A DNA stretch of 64,000 bases from an uncultured Porphyromonadaceae bacterium (GTDB lineage: Bacteria; Bacteroidota; Bacteroidia; Bacteroidales; Muribaculaceae), in assembly GCA_947174335.1 (NCBI GenBank), contig CAMWIM010000001.1, forward strand, positions 47,169 through 111,168, written 5' to 3'. The notes below the pieces were generated by a model that was given only the letters and a program-made list of their open reading frames with translations, made no database searches and was not told the DNA's origin. How positions within the stretch are numbered: position 1 is the stretch's first letter; every line of letters starts with the position of its first letter. Below are positions 7,837-14,749 of this stretch, in pieces. The translations under genes and the position numbers were made by a program.

Positions 7837-9138
7837 ATGAATGCAATCAAAAAAGGATTAATCACTCTTTCTTTATCAGTTGTTGCCTTGACCGGCTTTG
7901 CTAAAGATAATTTTGATAAAGTTTTCAATGATTCGACCCTGCGTCTTGATTATATCTTTTCAGGTAACAGTGGCAATCAATACGTTTCACTTCAAGCCAT
8001 GCACGCCTCAGACGGTTGGTATGGTCGTCGCCACAATCTTGACCGTATTCCTCTACTCGGGAACGGACAACTTATAATGACTGACGTTGCGACCGGCGAT
8101 ACAATTTATCGAACATCGTTCTCCGACCTATTTCTTGAATGGCTTGAAACCGACGAAGCACAAACTACAACTCGCGCGATGCAGGCTACTCAAAATGTAC
8201 CTATGCCAAAACAAAAAGCCAATGTCACTGTCACATTATTCAATCATCGTAACGAGCCGACAACTTCATTAACCCACTTTGTTGACCCAAAAGATATTCT
8301 TATCAAACGTCATAAACCGACTAACATAACACCTCACCGTTACATTCATCAATCAGGTTCGCCCAAAGAAAAAATCGATGTTGCAATACTTGCCGAAGGT
8401 TATACCGAAGCTGAGATGGATTCATTCTATGTTCACGCTCAAAAGGCAGTCGAAAGCATTTTGTCCCATTCTCCATTCAAAGATATGGCTGACCGATTTA
8501 ACTTTGTAGCAGTTGCGTCTCCTTCAAAAGATTCAGGCGTAAGCATTCCTCGTTTTAACGACTGGAAATCGACTGCGTTTTCATCGCATTTCTCAACCTT
8601 TTACAGCAACCGCTATCTGACAACATCTAACGTGTATGATATACACAACGTATTGGCAGGAATACCCTATGAACACTTGGTTATTCTTGCAAATACACCC
8701 GAATATGGTGGCGGAGGTATATACAATGCATATACACTCACAACAGCTCGTAACCCAATGTTCTGGCCTGTTGTAACTCACGAATTCGGACACAGTTTCG
8801 GTGGACTTGCCGACGAATATTTCTATGAGCATCAAGACACGATGAACGATACATATCCCCTTGATGTTGAACCTTGGGAACAAAACGTTACCACAATGGT
8901 TGATTTCGATTCCAAATGGAAAGACATAATAAAAAAAGGCACTCCAATTCCAACACCTGCCGATAAAGCTGAAAAATATGGAGTCGGAGCTTATGAAGGT
9001 GCCGCTTACTCGACAAAAGGCATCTATCGACCTGTTGACCACTGCCGCATGCGTGACAACGCGACCAAGGACTTTTGCCCTGTCTGCGCACGTTCAATAG
9101 AGCGAATAATAAATTTTTACACTGTCAACGATAAATAA
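7837..9138 (+). CDS. M64 (IgA-peptidase-like) metallopeptidase, exported
   Basis: 433 aa with a Sec signal peptide (MNAIKKGLITLSLSVVALTGFA). Residues 1-145 form an N-terminal beta-rich domain. The rest is a zinc peptidase with the motif THEFGHSFGGLADEYF (about residues 312-327), where HExxH supplies two zinc ligands and the catalytic Glu. The family is peptidase M64; the founding member cleaves human IgA, but most gut Bacteroidales members have unknown substrates, so IgA cleavage should not be assumed. Near the C-terminus a CRMRD...FCPVC segment offers a possible cysteine pair. Predicted periplasmic or secreted. Confidence 0.9.
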   Translation: MNAIKKGLITLSLSVVALTGFAKDNFDKVFNDSTLRLDYIFSGNSGNQYVSLQAMHASDGWYGRRHNLDRIPLLGNGQLIMTDVATGDTIYRTSFSDLFLEWLETDEAQTTTRAMQATQNVPMPKQKANVTVTLFNHRNEPTTSLTHFVDPKDILIKRHKPTNITPHRYIHQSGSPKEKIDVAILAEGYTEAEMDSFYVHAQKAVESILSHSPFKDMADRFNFVAVASPSKDSGVSIPRFNDWKSTAFSSHFSTFYSNRYLTTSNVYDIHNVLAGIPYEHLVILANTPEYGGGGIYNAYTLTTARNPMFWPVVTHEFGHSFGGLADEYFYEHQDTMNDTYPLDVEPWEQNVTTMVDFDSKWKDIIKKGTPIPTPADKAEKYGVGAYEGAAYSTKGIYRPVDHCRMRDNATKDFCPVCARSIERIINFYTVNDK

Positions 9139-9221
9139 TTCGCTTTTCATTTGGAATTTTATAAACTTTGTATGAAATTTGCATTAAATAAATTGAACTA
9201 ACAATTATAAAACGCAATATA

Positions 9222-9782
9222 ATGATTTATAATTTCCGCATGGTTTCAGACGAAGTTCCTAACTTCCGTCGCGAGATTGAAATTGACGCCGATGCAACTT
9301 TTGCCGATCTCAAAAATGCAATTTGTGATTCGGTAAACTATGACAAAAACCAAATGTCATCGTTCTTTATTTGCGCCGACAATTGGGAAAAAGAAAAAGA
9401 GATTACTCTTGAAGATATGGGGTCTGATTCAGACCAGGACGTTTATCTTATGGAAGACTCTTATCTTAGCGATTTTATCGAAGATGAAGGTCAACACCTG
9501 ATGTTCACATTTGACTACATGACCGATCGTTCATTTTTCCTTGAAATGAAAGAAATCATCACTCGTAAAAATCTTATGGATCCGGTATGTACACTTGCTG
9601 TTGGAAATCCCCCGGCACAGGTAGTCGATATTGATATGTTTGACCCGGAGCCCGTAAAGAAAGGGAAAGAGGCAGCCGACCTGAATGTTGATGAACTTGA
9701 CGAGTCATTCTACGGCTCTGAAGAATTCAACGAAGATGAATTTGACGAAGATGCATTTGGCGAAATGCCTCTTGATGAATAA
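9222..9782 (+). CDS. pRiA4b ORF-3-like domain protein
   Basis: 186 aa cytoplasmic protein. Residues 1-130 match the plasmid pRiA4b ORF-3-like fold: MIYNFRMVSDEVPNFRREIEI at the start, then the conserved FADLKNAICDSVNY, the SSFFICADNW strand and the LMFTFDYMTDRSFFLEM block. The C-terminal ~50 residues are very acidic (DELDESFYGSEEFNEDEFDE). The molecular function of this family is unknown. It is followed by a terminator shared with the convergent MFS gene region. Confidence 0.85.
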   Translation: MIYNFRMVSDEVPNFRREIEIDADATFADLKNAICDSVNYDKNQMSSFFICADNWEKEKEITLEDMGSDSDQDVYLMEDSYLSDFIEDEGQHLMFTFDYMTDRSFFLEMKEIITRKNLMDPVCTLAVGNPPAQVVDIDMFDPEPVKKGKEAADLNVDELDESFYGSEEFNEDEFDEDAFGEMPLDE

Positions 9783-9812
9783 TATCTCGAATTTTATTTC
9801 ACAATAAATAAC

Positions 9813-9846
9813 AATGGTGCTTCACTTGAGGCACCATTATTTTTTT
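9813..9846 (+). terminator. Intrinsic terminator
   Basis: AATGGTGC (9813-9820) and GCACCATT (9831-9838) form a perfect 8-bp stem with a 10-nt loop, followed by ATTTTTTT. It ends the 9222-9782 transcript and abuts the 3' end of the convergent MFS gene. Confidence 0.8.
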
Positions 9847-11218
9847 AGAGATGTAGTTCGCTTTTGTGTCCCAATGTTCTCGTGTAGCTGAAAACACCTG
9901 CACATAAAGCAAAACCGATACTGAAATACAAGCAAAAATGAACTGCATTTAGTTCATTCGCGATAATTGCAAAAATCGAACTTACCAAAGTTGCTCCTAA
10001 AGTTTGACCGACCAGTCGAGCTGTACTTTGTACACCTCCTGCCCCACCAGTACGATGCATCGGTGTCGCCATAACCATCACGATATTATTCGGAGTTTGG
10101 AACATACCAAATCCGACACCACAAATAGCCATTCGCCAAGCAATATTCCATTCAGCCGGAGAACTACCGGTATATAATAGCAATAGAACGCCAACAACAA
10201 ATACACCCATTCCCACTGCGGCGGTAACACCCGGATTATGACGTTCAACAAAACGTGCGGCTATTGGTGAAACAATCATCGTTGCCAATGGCCACGGAGT
10301 CATCAACAATCCGGTTGTGATGGTACTGAAATGATAACTGTTCAAGTAAATGAAAGGCAATGCAATCATTGTTATGTTTTGAGCCATAAACGAGCAGACC
10401 GAAGTCATAATACTCATCGTGTACATCGAGTTATTAAACAAATCAACAGGCAAGAGAGGTTGCTCATGTTTGAATTGACGACGTACATAGAAATATCCGA
10501 TAAACAAGCCGATAATCAGCAATACACCACTCAGAACAACATCTCCTTTTCGCGTGAAATTACCAAGTGCATAGAAAATCAATCCAAACACAATCATATT
10601 TTCAACCGCGCTTACACGGTCAAATCTCGGTTTATGATCTACCGCCGGATTTTGTGGCAACAATTTCCAACCGATGAAAAAAGCAGTGATGCCGAGCGGA
10701 ACATTTATAAGGAACAGCCAATGCCAGGTCGCAACAGAAAGAATCGCGCCAGCGATTGTCGGACCTGCTGCTGTTGCTATTGCAATACACATTGCATTCA
10801 CAGCCATACCACGACCGAGAATCTCTCTCGGATAAATCAATCTTACCAGTGCAATATTCACACCCATTACACACGCAGCTCCAACGCCTTGTACCGCACG
10901 CGATACGACAAGCATTGTGAAGTTGCTTGATAATGCGCATAAAGCCGATGCCGATGTAAAAACGACAACACCAATCAAAAAGGTGCGTTTATAACTATGA
11001 AGGTCACCTATCGAACTGACCGGCAATAACAGCATAGTTATAATTAACTGATAGATTGTAACTATCCAGACGACAGTCGAGCTACTTATATGAAAATTAT
11101 CGGCAAGAACAGGTAACGCGACGTTAACGAGTGTAACATCCAATACAGTCATTACCATTACAATTTGTAGGGCTATTACAGCAATATACTTGCGATATGA
11201 AAATTTAATTGATTGCAT
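9845..11218 (-). CDS. MFS multidrug exporter, DHA2 (EmrB/QacA-type) family
   Basis: 457 aa inner-membrane proton antiporter with about 14 hydrophobic segments. Family motifs visible: LDVTLVNVALP in the first membrane helix (motif D1), a motif-A-like GDLHSYKRTFLIG after the second helix, and AAGPTIAGAIL (antiporter motif C) near residue 155. Substrate cannot be deduced. No membrane-fusion partner or regulator is adjacent. It is a single minus-strand gene whose upstream side faces the folded-RNA region at 11280-11516. Confidence 0.9.
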   Translation of the reverse strand: MQSIKFSYRKYIAVIALQIVMVMTVLDVTLVNVALPVLADNFHISSSTVVWIVTIYQLIITMLLLPVSSIGDLHSYKRTFLIGVVVFTSASALCALSSNFTMLVVSRAVQGVGAACVMGVNIALVRLIYPREILGRGMAVNAMCIAIATAAGPTIAGAILSVATWHWLFLINVPLGITAFFIGWKLLPQNPAVDHKPRFDRVSAVENMIVFGLIFYALGNFTRKGDVVLSGVLLIIGLFIGYFYVRRQFKHEQPLLPVDLFNNSMYTMSIMTSVCSFMAQNITMIALPFIYLNSYHFSTITTGLLMTPWPLATMIVSPIAARFVERHNPGVTAAVGMGVFVVGVLLLLYTGSSPAEWNIAWRMAICGVGFGMFQTPNNIVMVMATPMHRTGGAGGVQSTARLVGQTLGATLVSSIFAIIANELNAVHFCLYFSIGFALCAGVFSYTRTLGHKSELHL

Positions 11219-11268
11219 TGAAATTATAGAAAGCGTACATTTGTGCGTAAAATTACAAAAAATCTTTG

Positions 11269-11276
11269 TAACTTTG
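11269..11276 (+). promoter_or_regulatory. Predicted -7 box upstream of the folded RNA
   Basis: TAACTTTG matches TAnnTTTG. A TTTG is present at 11240-11243, but with a 25-bp spacer, longer than usual. Initiation about 7 bp after the box would fall at the first base pairs of the stem at 11280-11295, which supports an RNA beginning there. Confidence 0.5.
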
Positions 11277-11279
11277 TGC

Positions 11280-11516
11280 AGTCTTCAAATAGACTAAAAT
11301 TGAAAAGTGCCTTATTTCTTGTGAAATCGCCAATTTAACAAAGAATACACGAGGCATAGTAACAGTTCATATAAAGTGGACTGTCTATCTATGCGTGTAT
11401 TCAGGTGTTTGGCGATACCTACAAGAGTGCAAGGATAGCAGCCCACTTTTCTATATATAACTCAAGTAAAAAAAGTTCTCCAATATTAGGCTGCTTGAGG
11501 GGGTAAAACTCTTGTA
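11280..11516 (+). ncRNA. Candidate structured RNA or leader, multi-stem, unknown class
   Basis: The only stretch over 300 bases without a gene (11219-11527) is filled by nested complementary segments. Stem I: AGTCT/AGACT (11280-11284 with 11291-11295). Domain A: ATCGCCAA with TTGGCGAT (11326-11333/11409-11416), enclosing GAATACACG with CGTGTATTC (11343-11351/11394-11402), CATAG with CTATG, and a terminal hairpin ACAGTTCA/TGGACTGT (11362-11369/11377-11384). Domain B: TACAAGAGT with ACTCTTGTA (11420-11428/11508-11516), enclosing AGCAGCC/GGCTGCT (11437-11443/11489-11495) and ACTTTT/AAAAGT. Orientation is inferred from the -7 box at 11269-11276 and the plus-strand gene starting 11 nt after the last stem. 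I cannot match it to 6S, tmRNA, RNase P, SRP or a common riboswitch by sequence. It may be a cis-acting leader or a separate small RNA. Confidence 0.55.
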
Positions 11517-11527
11517 AAATTCGCCTT

Positions 11528-12007
11528 ATGAAAAGAGTATTTTTAATGATTATGACTGTCATAGTGTGCAGTCTAAGCGCATGGTCTCAATCATCTATGA
11601 TTGTTGAACTAGGTACGGAGGTTATTGAAAACAATTCCTTTTCCTCTGCTTATGAAAATTTCAGAAAGCATGGAATGCCTCTACATGAAATGCCTTCTGG
11701 CAAGTACGGATACATGTCTGAAAGGCCACTTCTAATGGCGGTTCTTGATGAAACAGGCAGTGAGGTTAATGAAGTTGACTTCTTATGTGGTGCAGCAATG
11801 TGGTGGGGGATAGATTCACATTTAGAAGAGAATGGGTATTCTCTTACTAAGGAGGGATATACAACTCTTGGAAATGGAGCATCTGTATCACAGAAAACCT
11901 TCTTAAAAGGAAATATCATATGCCTTGTACAAACGCTTGATAACGATATGAAACAAGTTATATTCAAGCGAAAGCCTACATCACAAAAAAAGAGAACGAC
12001 AAGATAG
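11528..12007 (+). CDS. Small secreted protein of unknown function
   Basis: 159 aa. The signal peptide MKRVFLMIMTVIVCSLSAWSQ is followed by a mature domain of about 140 residues. That domain has two Cys, an aromatic patch (CGAAMWWGID) and a basic tail (KRKPTSQKKRTTR). I do not recognise a family. It is an isolated plus-strand gene between minus-strand genes, preceded directly by the folded RNA at 11280-11516, which suggests post-transcriptional control of this gene. It ends at a strong bidirectional terminator at 12085-12124. Confidence 0.7.
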   Translation: MKRVFLMIMTVIVCSLSAWSQSSMIVELGTEVIENNSFSSAYENFRKHGMPLHEMPSGKYGYMSERPLLMAVLDETGSEVNEVDFLCGAAMWWGIDSHLEENGYSLTKEGYTTLGNGASVSQKTFLKGNIICLVQTLDNDMKQVIFKRKPTSQKKRTTR

Positions 12008-12084
12008 CAGTAACTATACATTACTGAAATAAATCTCTTAAATAAATCTAATAATGCGAGTTCGAGTTGAAAACGAACTACAAT

Positions 12085-12124
12085 AAAAAACTCGGGAATC
12101 TATAAAGAAACCCGAGTTTTTTTG
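12085..12124. terminator. Bidirectional intrinsic terminator
   Basis: AAAAAACTCGGG and CCCGAGTTTTTTT flank a 14-nt loop. The A-tract/stem/T-tract symmetry can terminate both the plus-strand gene ending at 12007 and the minus-strand operon ending at 12138. Confidence 0.85.
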
Positions 12125-12137
12125 ACTATTGATTTTA

Positions 12138-12836
12138 TTAATCTTCGAGGTAGAACTGAATGTTAGAGACGACTCTCACCTTTTTAATATAAGGGGTGTT
12201 TTCGTCACGATCTTCAATCGAGAATTGACCTTGACTTGCAGTCTTGATTTTACCAAGTCGGCTTTTTGAATCAGTTGCGAATTGTTGACCGGCTTCTCGT
12301 GCTTTTGCAGTAGCAGTAGCAATCATTTCGGGCTTAATCGAATTCAAGTCAGTATATTCATACTTAATCGGATACTGATAACCGCCGTTGATAATTGCGA
12401 TGCCGTCGCGAAGCAATTCCATTTGCTTTGAAATCAAACTTCTAACCAAATCAACTTTTGAAGATGACACTACAATCACCGAAGTCAAATTGTAGTTATA
12501 CATAATCGGACTGCTGTTATAACGGTCGGTTCGATTATCAACCAATTCAGGTGCATTTACCGAAATTTCACTCTCTTCAATACCGTTAGATTTGAGAAAG
12601 TCGATAATGGTAGAGTTTGATTTTTGCACAGCCGAATAAATTTCGTTGAGACTGTTGCCGACTTGTTTAATAACGATAGGCCACGTAACTTTATTTGCAT
12701 TGACCTCTTTCTCAGCAAGACCGCGAACCGAAACGATACGGTCTCTATAAGAGAAATTATCCATTCCGGCTTTAATTGTCAAGCCAAGTAATACTATCGC
12801 AATAGCGATAATCAAATATGGAATTTGGTTTTTCAT
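12138..12836 (-). CDS. SIMPL-domain (DUF541) protein
   Basis: 232 aa. One N-terminal membrane anchor (IPYLIIAIAIVLLGLTIKAGM) is followed by a SIMPL/DUF541 domain: RIVSVRGLAEKEVNANKVTWPI, ISVNAPELVDNRTDRY, and the helical ATATAKAREAGQQFATDSKSRLG block. Family members are oligomeric envelope proteins of poorly known role (the E. coli relative is YggE). The ATG lies one base after the stop of the phosphoesterase gene, so the pair is almost certainly cotranscribed and translationally coupled. Confidence 0.9.
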   Translation of the reverse strand: MKNQIPYLIIAIAIVLLGLTIKAGMDNFSYRDRIVSVRGLAEKEVNANKVTWPIVIKQVGNSLNEIYSAVQKSNSTIIDFLKSNGIEESEISVNAPELVDNRTDRYNSSPIMYNYNLTSVIVVSSSKVDLVRSLISKQMELLRDGIAIINGGYQYPIKYEYTDLNSIKPEMIATATAKAREAGQQFATDSKSRLGKIKTASQGQFSIEDRDENTPYIKKVRVVSNIQFYLED

Positions 12837-12837
12837 T

Positions 12838-14661
12838 TTATTTAATTCTTACAATTACACCTTCGATTAACGATGCATAAACATCTCCTGTATATGGGTC
12901 AATATCAATTCCGTTAATTTCAGATACACCGACCGGAACTGACCACAAAACTTTTTGAGCGACAGGGTCAACGGCAGTGATGAGACCACGGCGTGAGCCG
13001 GCATAAACTATACCATTGCTTTCAGCGACGATACATGGAGCGTGTTCATATCCGAGTCCCATATCAACGGTCCAAAGTTCCTTGAAATCGGGAGCAGAGA
13101 TATCGACTGCGACGAGTTCGCCATCCATAGTTTTAGCGTATGCAGTTTTGCCGTCTTCGCTAACGCCGAGACTTTCACGATAACGATGATCGTTGTTGCG
13201 CCATATTGTTTTACCTGTTTTACGATCAATAGCAGTCATAAAGCGGTCGGGCGCTACGATAATAACTTTAGAATCGGTAACAACAGGAACAACGTTACCT
13301 GGACCGAGAAGGTTGGCAGTTTTACCGTTATTCCAAACCCATTTGAGTTTACCGGTTTTAGCATCAATACAACGCAAATTAGTGTCCCACGCGCCAAAAA
13401 TAACTTCTCCATTATCAACTACGGGCGACGCCTGGCAATAGTTGAAGAGCGAATCGTAAGACCAGATGAGCGAACCATCTTTAGCGTTGAATTTTTCAAA
13501 CTTCTTGTAGCCACCCTGATAGAGGTTTCCATCAACGATAACACCATCAGCAACGTATGCGCCGTTTGATGGGATTTCCTTAGCAATCTTACCTGTTTTG
13601 CTGTCTATCATAAGCATTGCCTTTGATGCGGCAGGGACGAATACATATTTATCAGTAGCCGAAGGACGGGCAAACAGTGATGCACCGGTTTGAGTTGACC
13701 AGTTGAGTTTGTTGTTTTTCTTTGACAAGCTACGGGCAAAGCCAAGCGAGTTACCAAAATAAACGTTGTTTTTGTCAAATCCCAATCGGGTAAAGATTGA
13801 TGCGCTATCAGTCCATACTTTTTCAACCGAAAATCCGTCCGGATTAGATGTCATATTTACCGACTGAAGTTCAATAGGCTTATTGACTGTCTTTACTTCG
13901 TATGTATGAACTTCCTTAGGCTCTTTCCCAAGATCTTTTCTGTAAAATGTAATATTATCGTCACCAAAATCAACAATTGTATAACCATATACACCTTTAC
14001 CACGGTCGAGCGCACCAACCATCATTGATGGAATATCGCCTGACATATAAGGTGTATAGTTGTGATAGTGTCCGTTGATGTGAACAATCACCGGATATTT
14101 TTCTAGAACCTTGATGTAGTCAACATAGTTGTCGAGATCGTCTTTGCGCAAAGGATAGTGGTTGAACGAAATAACTTTCTTTCCGGCTTTAACTTTCTCT
14201 TTGAGCACTGAGTCGAGCCAGTGAAGGTCTTCTTGTTTAACGTGACCGTCACCCATTTTCATAAACGGACCACAGTTTGCACCAACAATGATATAGTCAC
14301 CGATTTCATCAACAAAACGGTCGTTACCCCAAATGTCAATGAAAGTTTTAGTAGCGCTCTGTGACCAGTTGTTCTCGTGGTTTCCGGGAATAACATAGAG
14401 AGGATGCTTGATATTGTCGAGAAGACGTTTTACATTTTGAAGTTGTTCGTCTGAGCCTTCGTTTGTAAGGTCACCGTCCAAAACAACAAAATCAACATCA
14501 GTCATTGCGTTGATTTCATTGATAGCCTCAATCAGTTTTGCCTCATTTTCATTTCCGGGACAAACGTGAATGTCGGCAAGAATCACCGCTCGTTTATTAG
14601 CGGATGCAAAATTGAATGCCATCACGGCAATCAAAAGTAATAATAATCGATTTATTCGCAT
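12838..14661 (-). CDS. Exported metallophosphoesterase fused to a PQQ-type beta-propeller
   Basis: 607 aa with signal peptide (MRINRLLLLLIAVMAFNFASA). Residues 25-240 form a calcineurin-like phosphoesterase with all metal-binding blocks: ADIHVCPGN, GDLTNEG, GNHEN, FNHYP and NGHYHN. Residues about 290-607 contain repeated WSxxx and DxKTGK units (DSKTGKIAKEI, DAKTGKLKWVW, DRKTGKTIWRN) of a PQQ/pyrrolo-quinoline-like propeller, probably a binding platform rather than a dehydrogenase. Substrate unknown. First gene of a two-gene minus operon with the SIMPL protein; its predicted promoter diverges from dnaG. Confidence 0.85.
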   Translation of the reverse strand: MRINRLLLLLIAVMAFNFASANKRAVILADIHVCPGNENEAKLIEAINEINAMTDVDFVVLDGDLTNEGSDEQLQNVKRLLDNIKHPLYVIPGNHENNWSQSATKTFIDIWGNDRFVDEIGDYIIVGANCGPFMKMGDGHVKQEDLHWLDSVLKEKVKAGKKVISFNHYPLRKDDLDNYVDYIKVLEKYPVIVHINGHYHNYTPYMSGDIPSMMVGALDRGKGVYGYTIVDFGDDNITFYRKDLGKEPKEVHTYEVKTVNKPIELQSVNMTSNPDGFSVEKVWTDSASIFTRLGFDKNNVYFGNSLGFARSLSKKNNKLNWSTQTGASLFARPSATDKYVFVPAASKAMLMIDSKTGKIAKEIPSNGAYVADGVIVDGNLYQGGYKKFEKFNAKDGSLIWSYDSLFNYCQASPVVDNGEVIFGAWDTNLRCIDAKTGKLKWVWNNGKTANLLGPGNVVPVVTDSKVIIVAPDRFMTAIDRKTGKTIWRNNDHRYRESLGVSEDGKTAYAKTMDGELVAVDISAPDFKELWTVDMGLGYEHAPCIVAESNGIVYAGSRRGLITAVDPVAQKVLWSVPVGVSEINGIDIDPYTGDVYASLIEGVIVRIK

Positions 14662-14690
14662 ATTAAATTTTATTAGTTTATTTTATGGCT

Positions 14691-14698
14691 CAAAGTTA
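14691..14698 (-). promoter_or_regulatory. Predicted -7 box for the phosphoesterase operon
   Basis: Read on the minus strand, TAACTTTG lies about 30 bp upstream of the start codon at 14661. No clear -33 TTTG. It diverges from the dnaG -7 box 24 bp away. Confidence 0.5.
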
Positions 14699-14721
14699 CG
14701 CATTAAATCGCATTTTTTAAT

Positions 14722-14729
14722 TAACTTTG
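14722..14729 (+). promoter_or_regulatory. Predicted -7 box for dnaG
   Basis: TAACTTTG lies 20 bp before the dnaG ATG at 14750, giving a very short leader of about 14 nt. No -33 TTTG is seen at the usual distance. Confidence 0.5.
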
Positions 14730-14749
14730 TAGAAAAATTTCTCCAAATA

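Noticed and set aside
8593..9042. 149-codon minus-strand frame opposite the M64 peptidase gene
   Set aside because: Antisense to a gene with an intact zinc motif; composition is that of a reverse-frame artefact.
10331..10930. 199-codon plus-strand frame opposite the MFS exporter
   Set aside because: The translated sequence is hydrophilic, Cys/His/Arg-biased and motif-free, while the minus strand encodes a textbook MFS protein.
11280..11516. Assignment of the folded region as tmRNA, RNase P RNA, SRP RNA or a cobalamin/TPP riboswitch
   Set aside because: None of the diagnostic conserved strings (tmRNA acceptor/T-loop, RNase P core, SRP tetraloop region, B12 box, TPP core) can be found on either strand.
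12060..12078. Small hairpin GTTCG/CGAAC before the 12085 terminator
   Set aside because: Only 5 bp and no T tract; the adjacent CTCGGG/CCCGAG hairpin explains termination.
14570..14749. N-terminal extension of dnaG
   Set aside because: It overlaps the divergent phosphoesterase gene and both predicted promoters; the conserved primase start (MYKIDNETVRRIIDTADIVE) begins at 14750.
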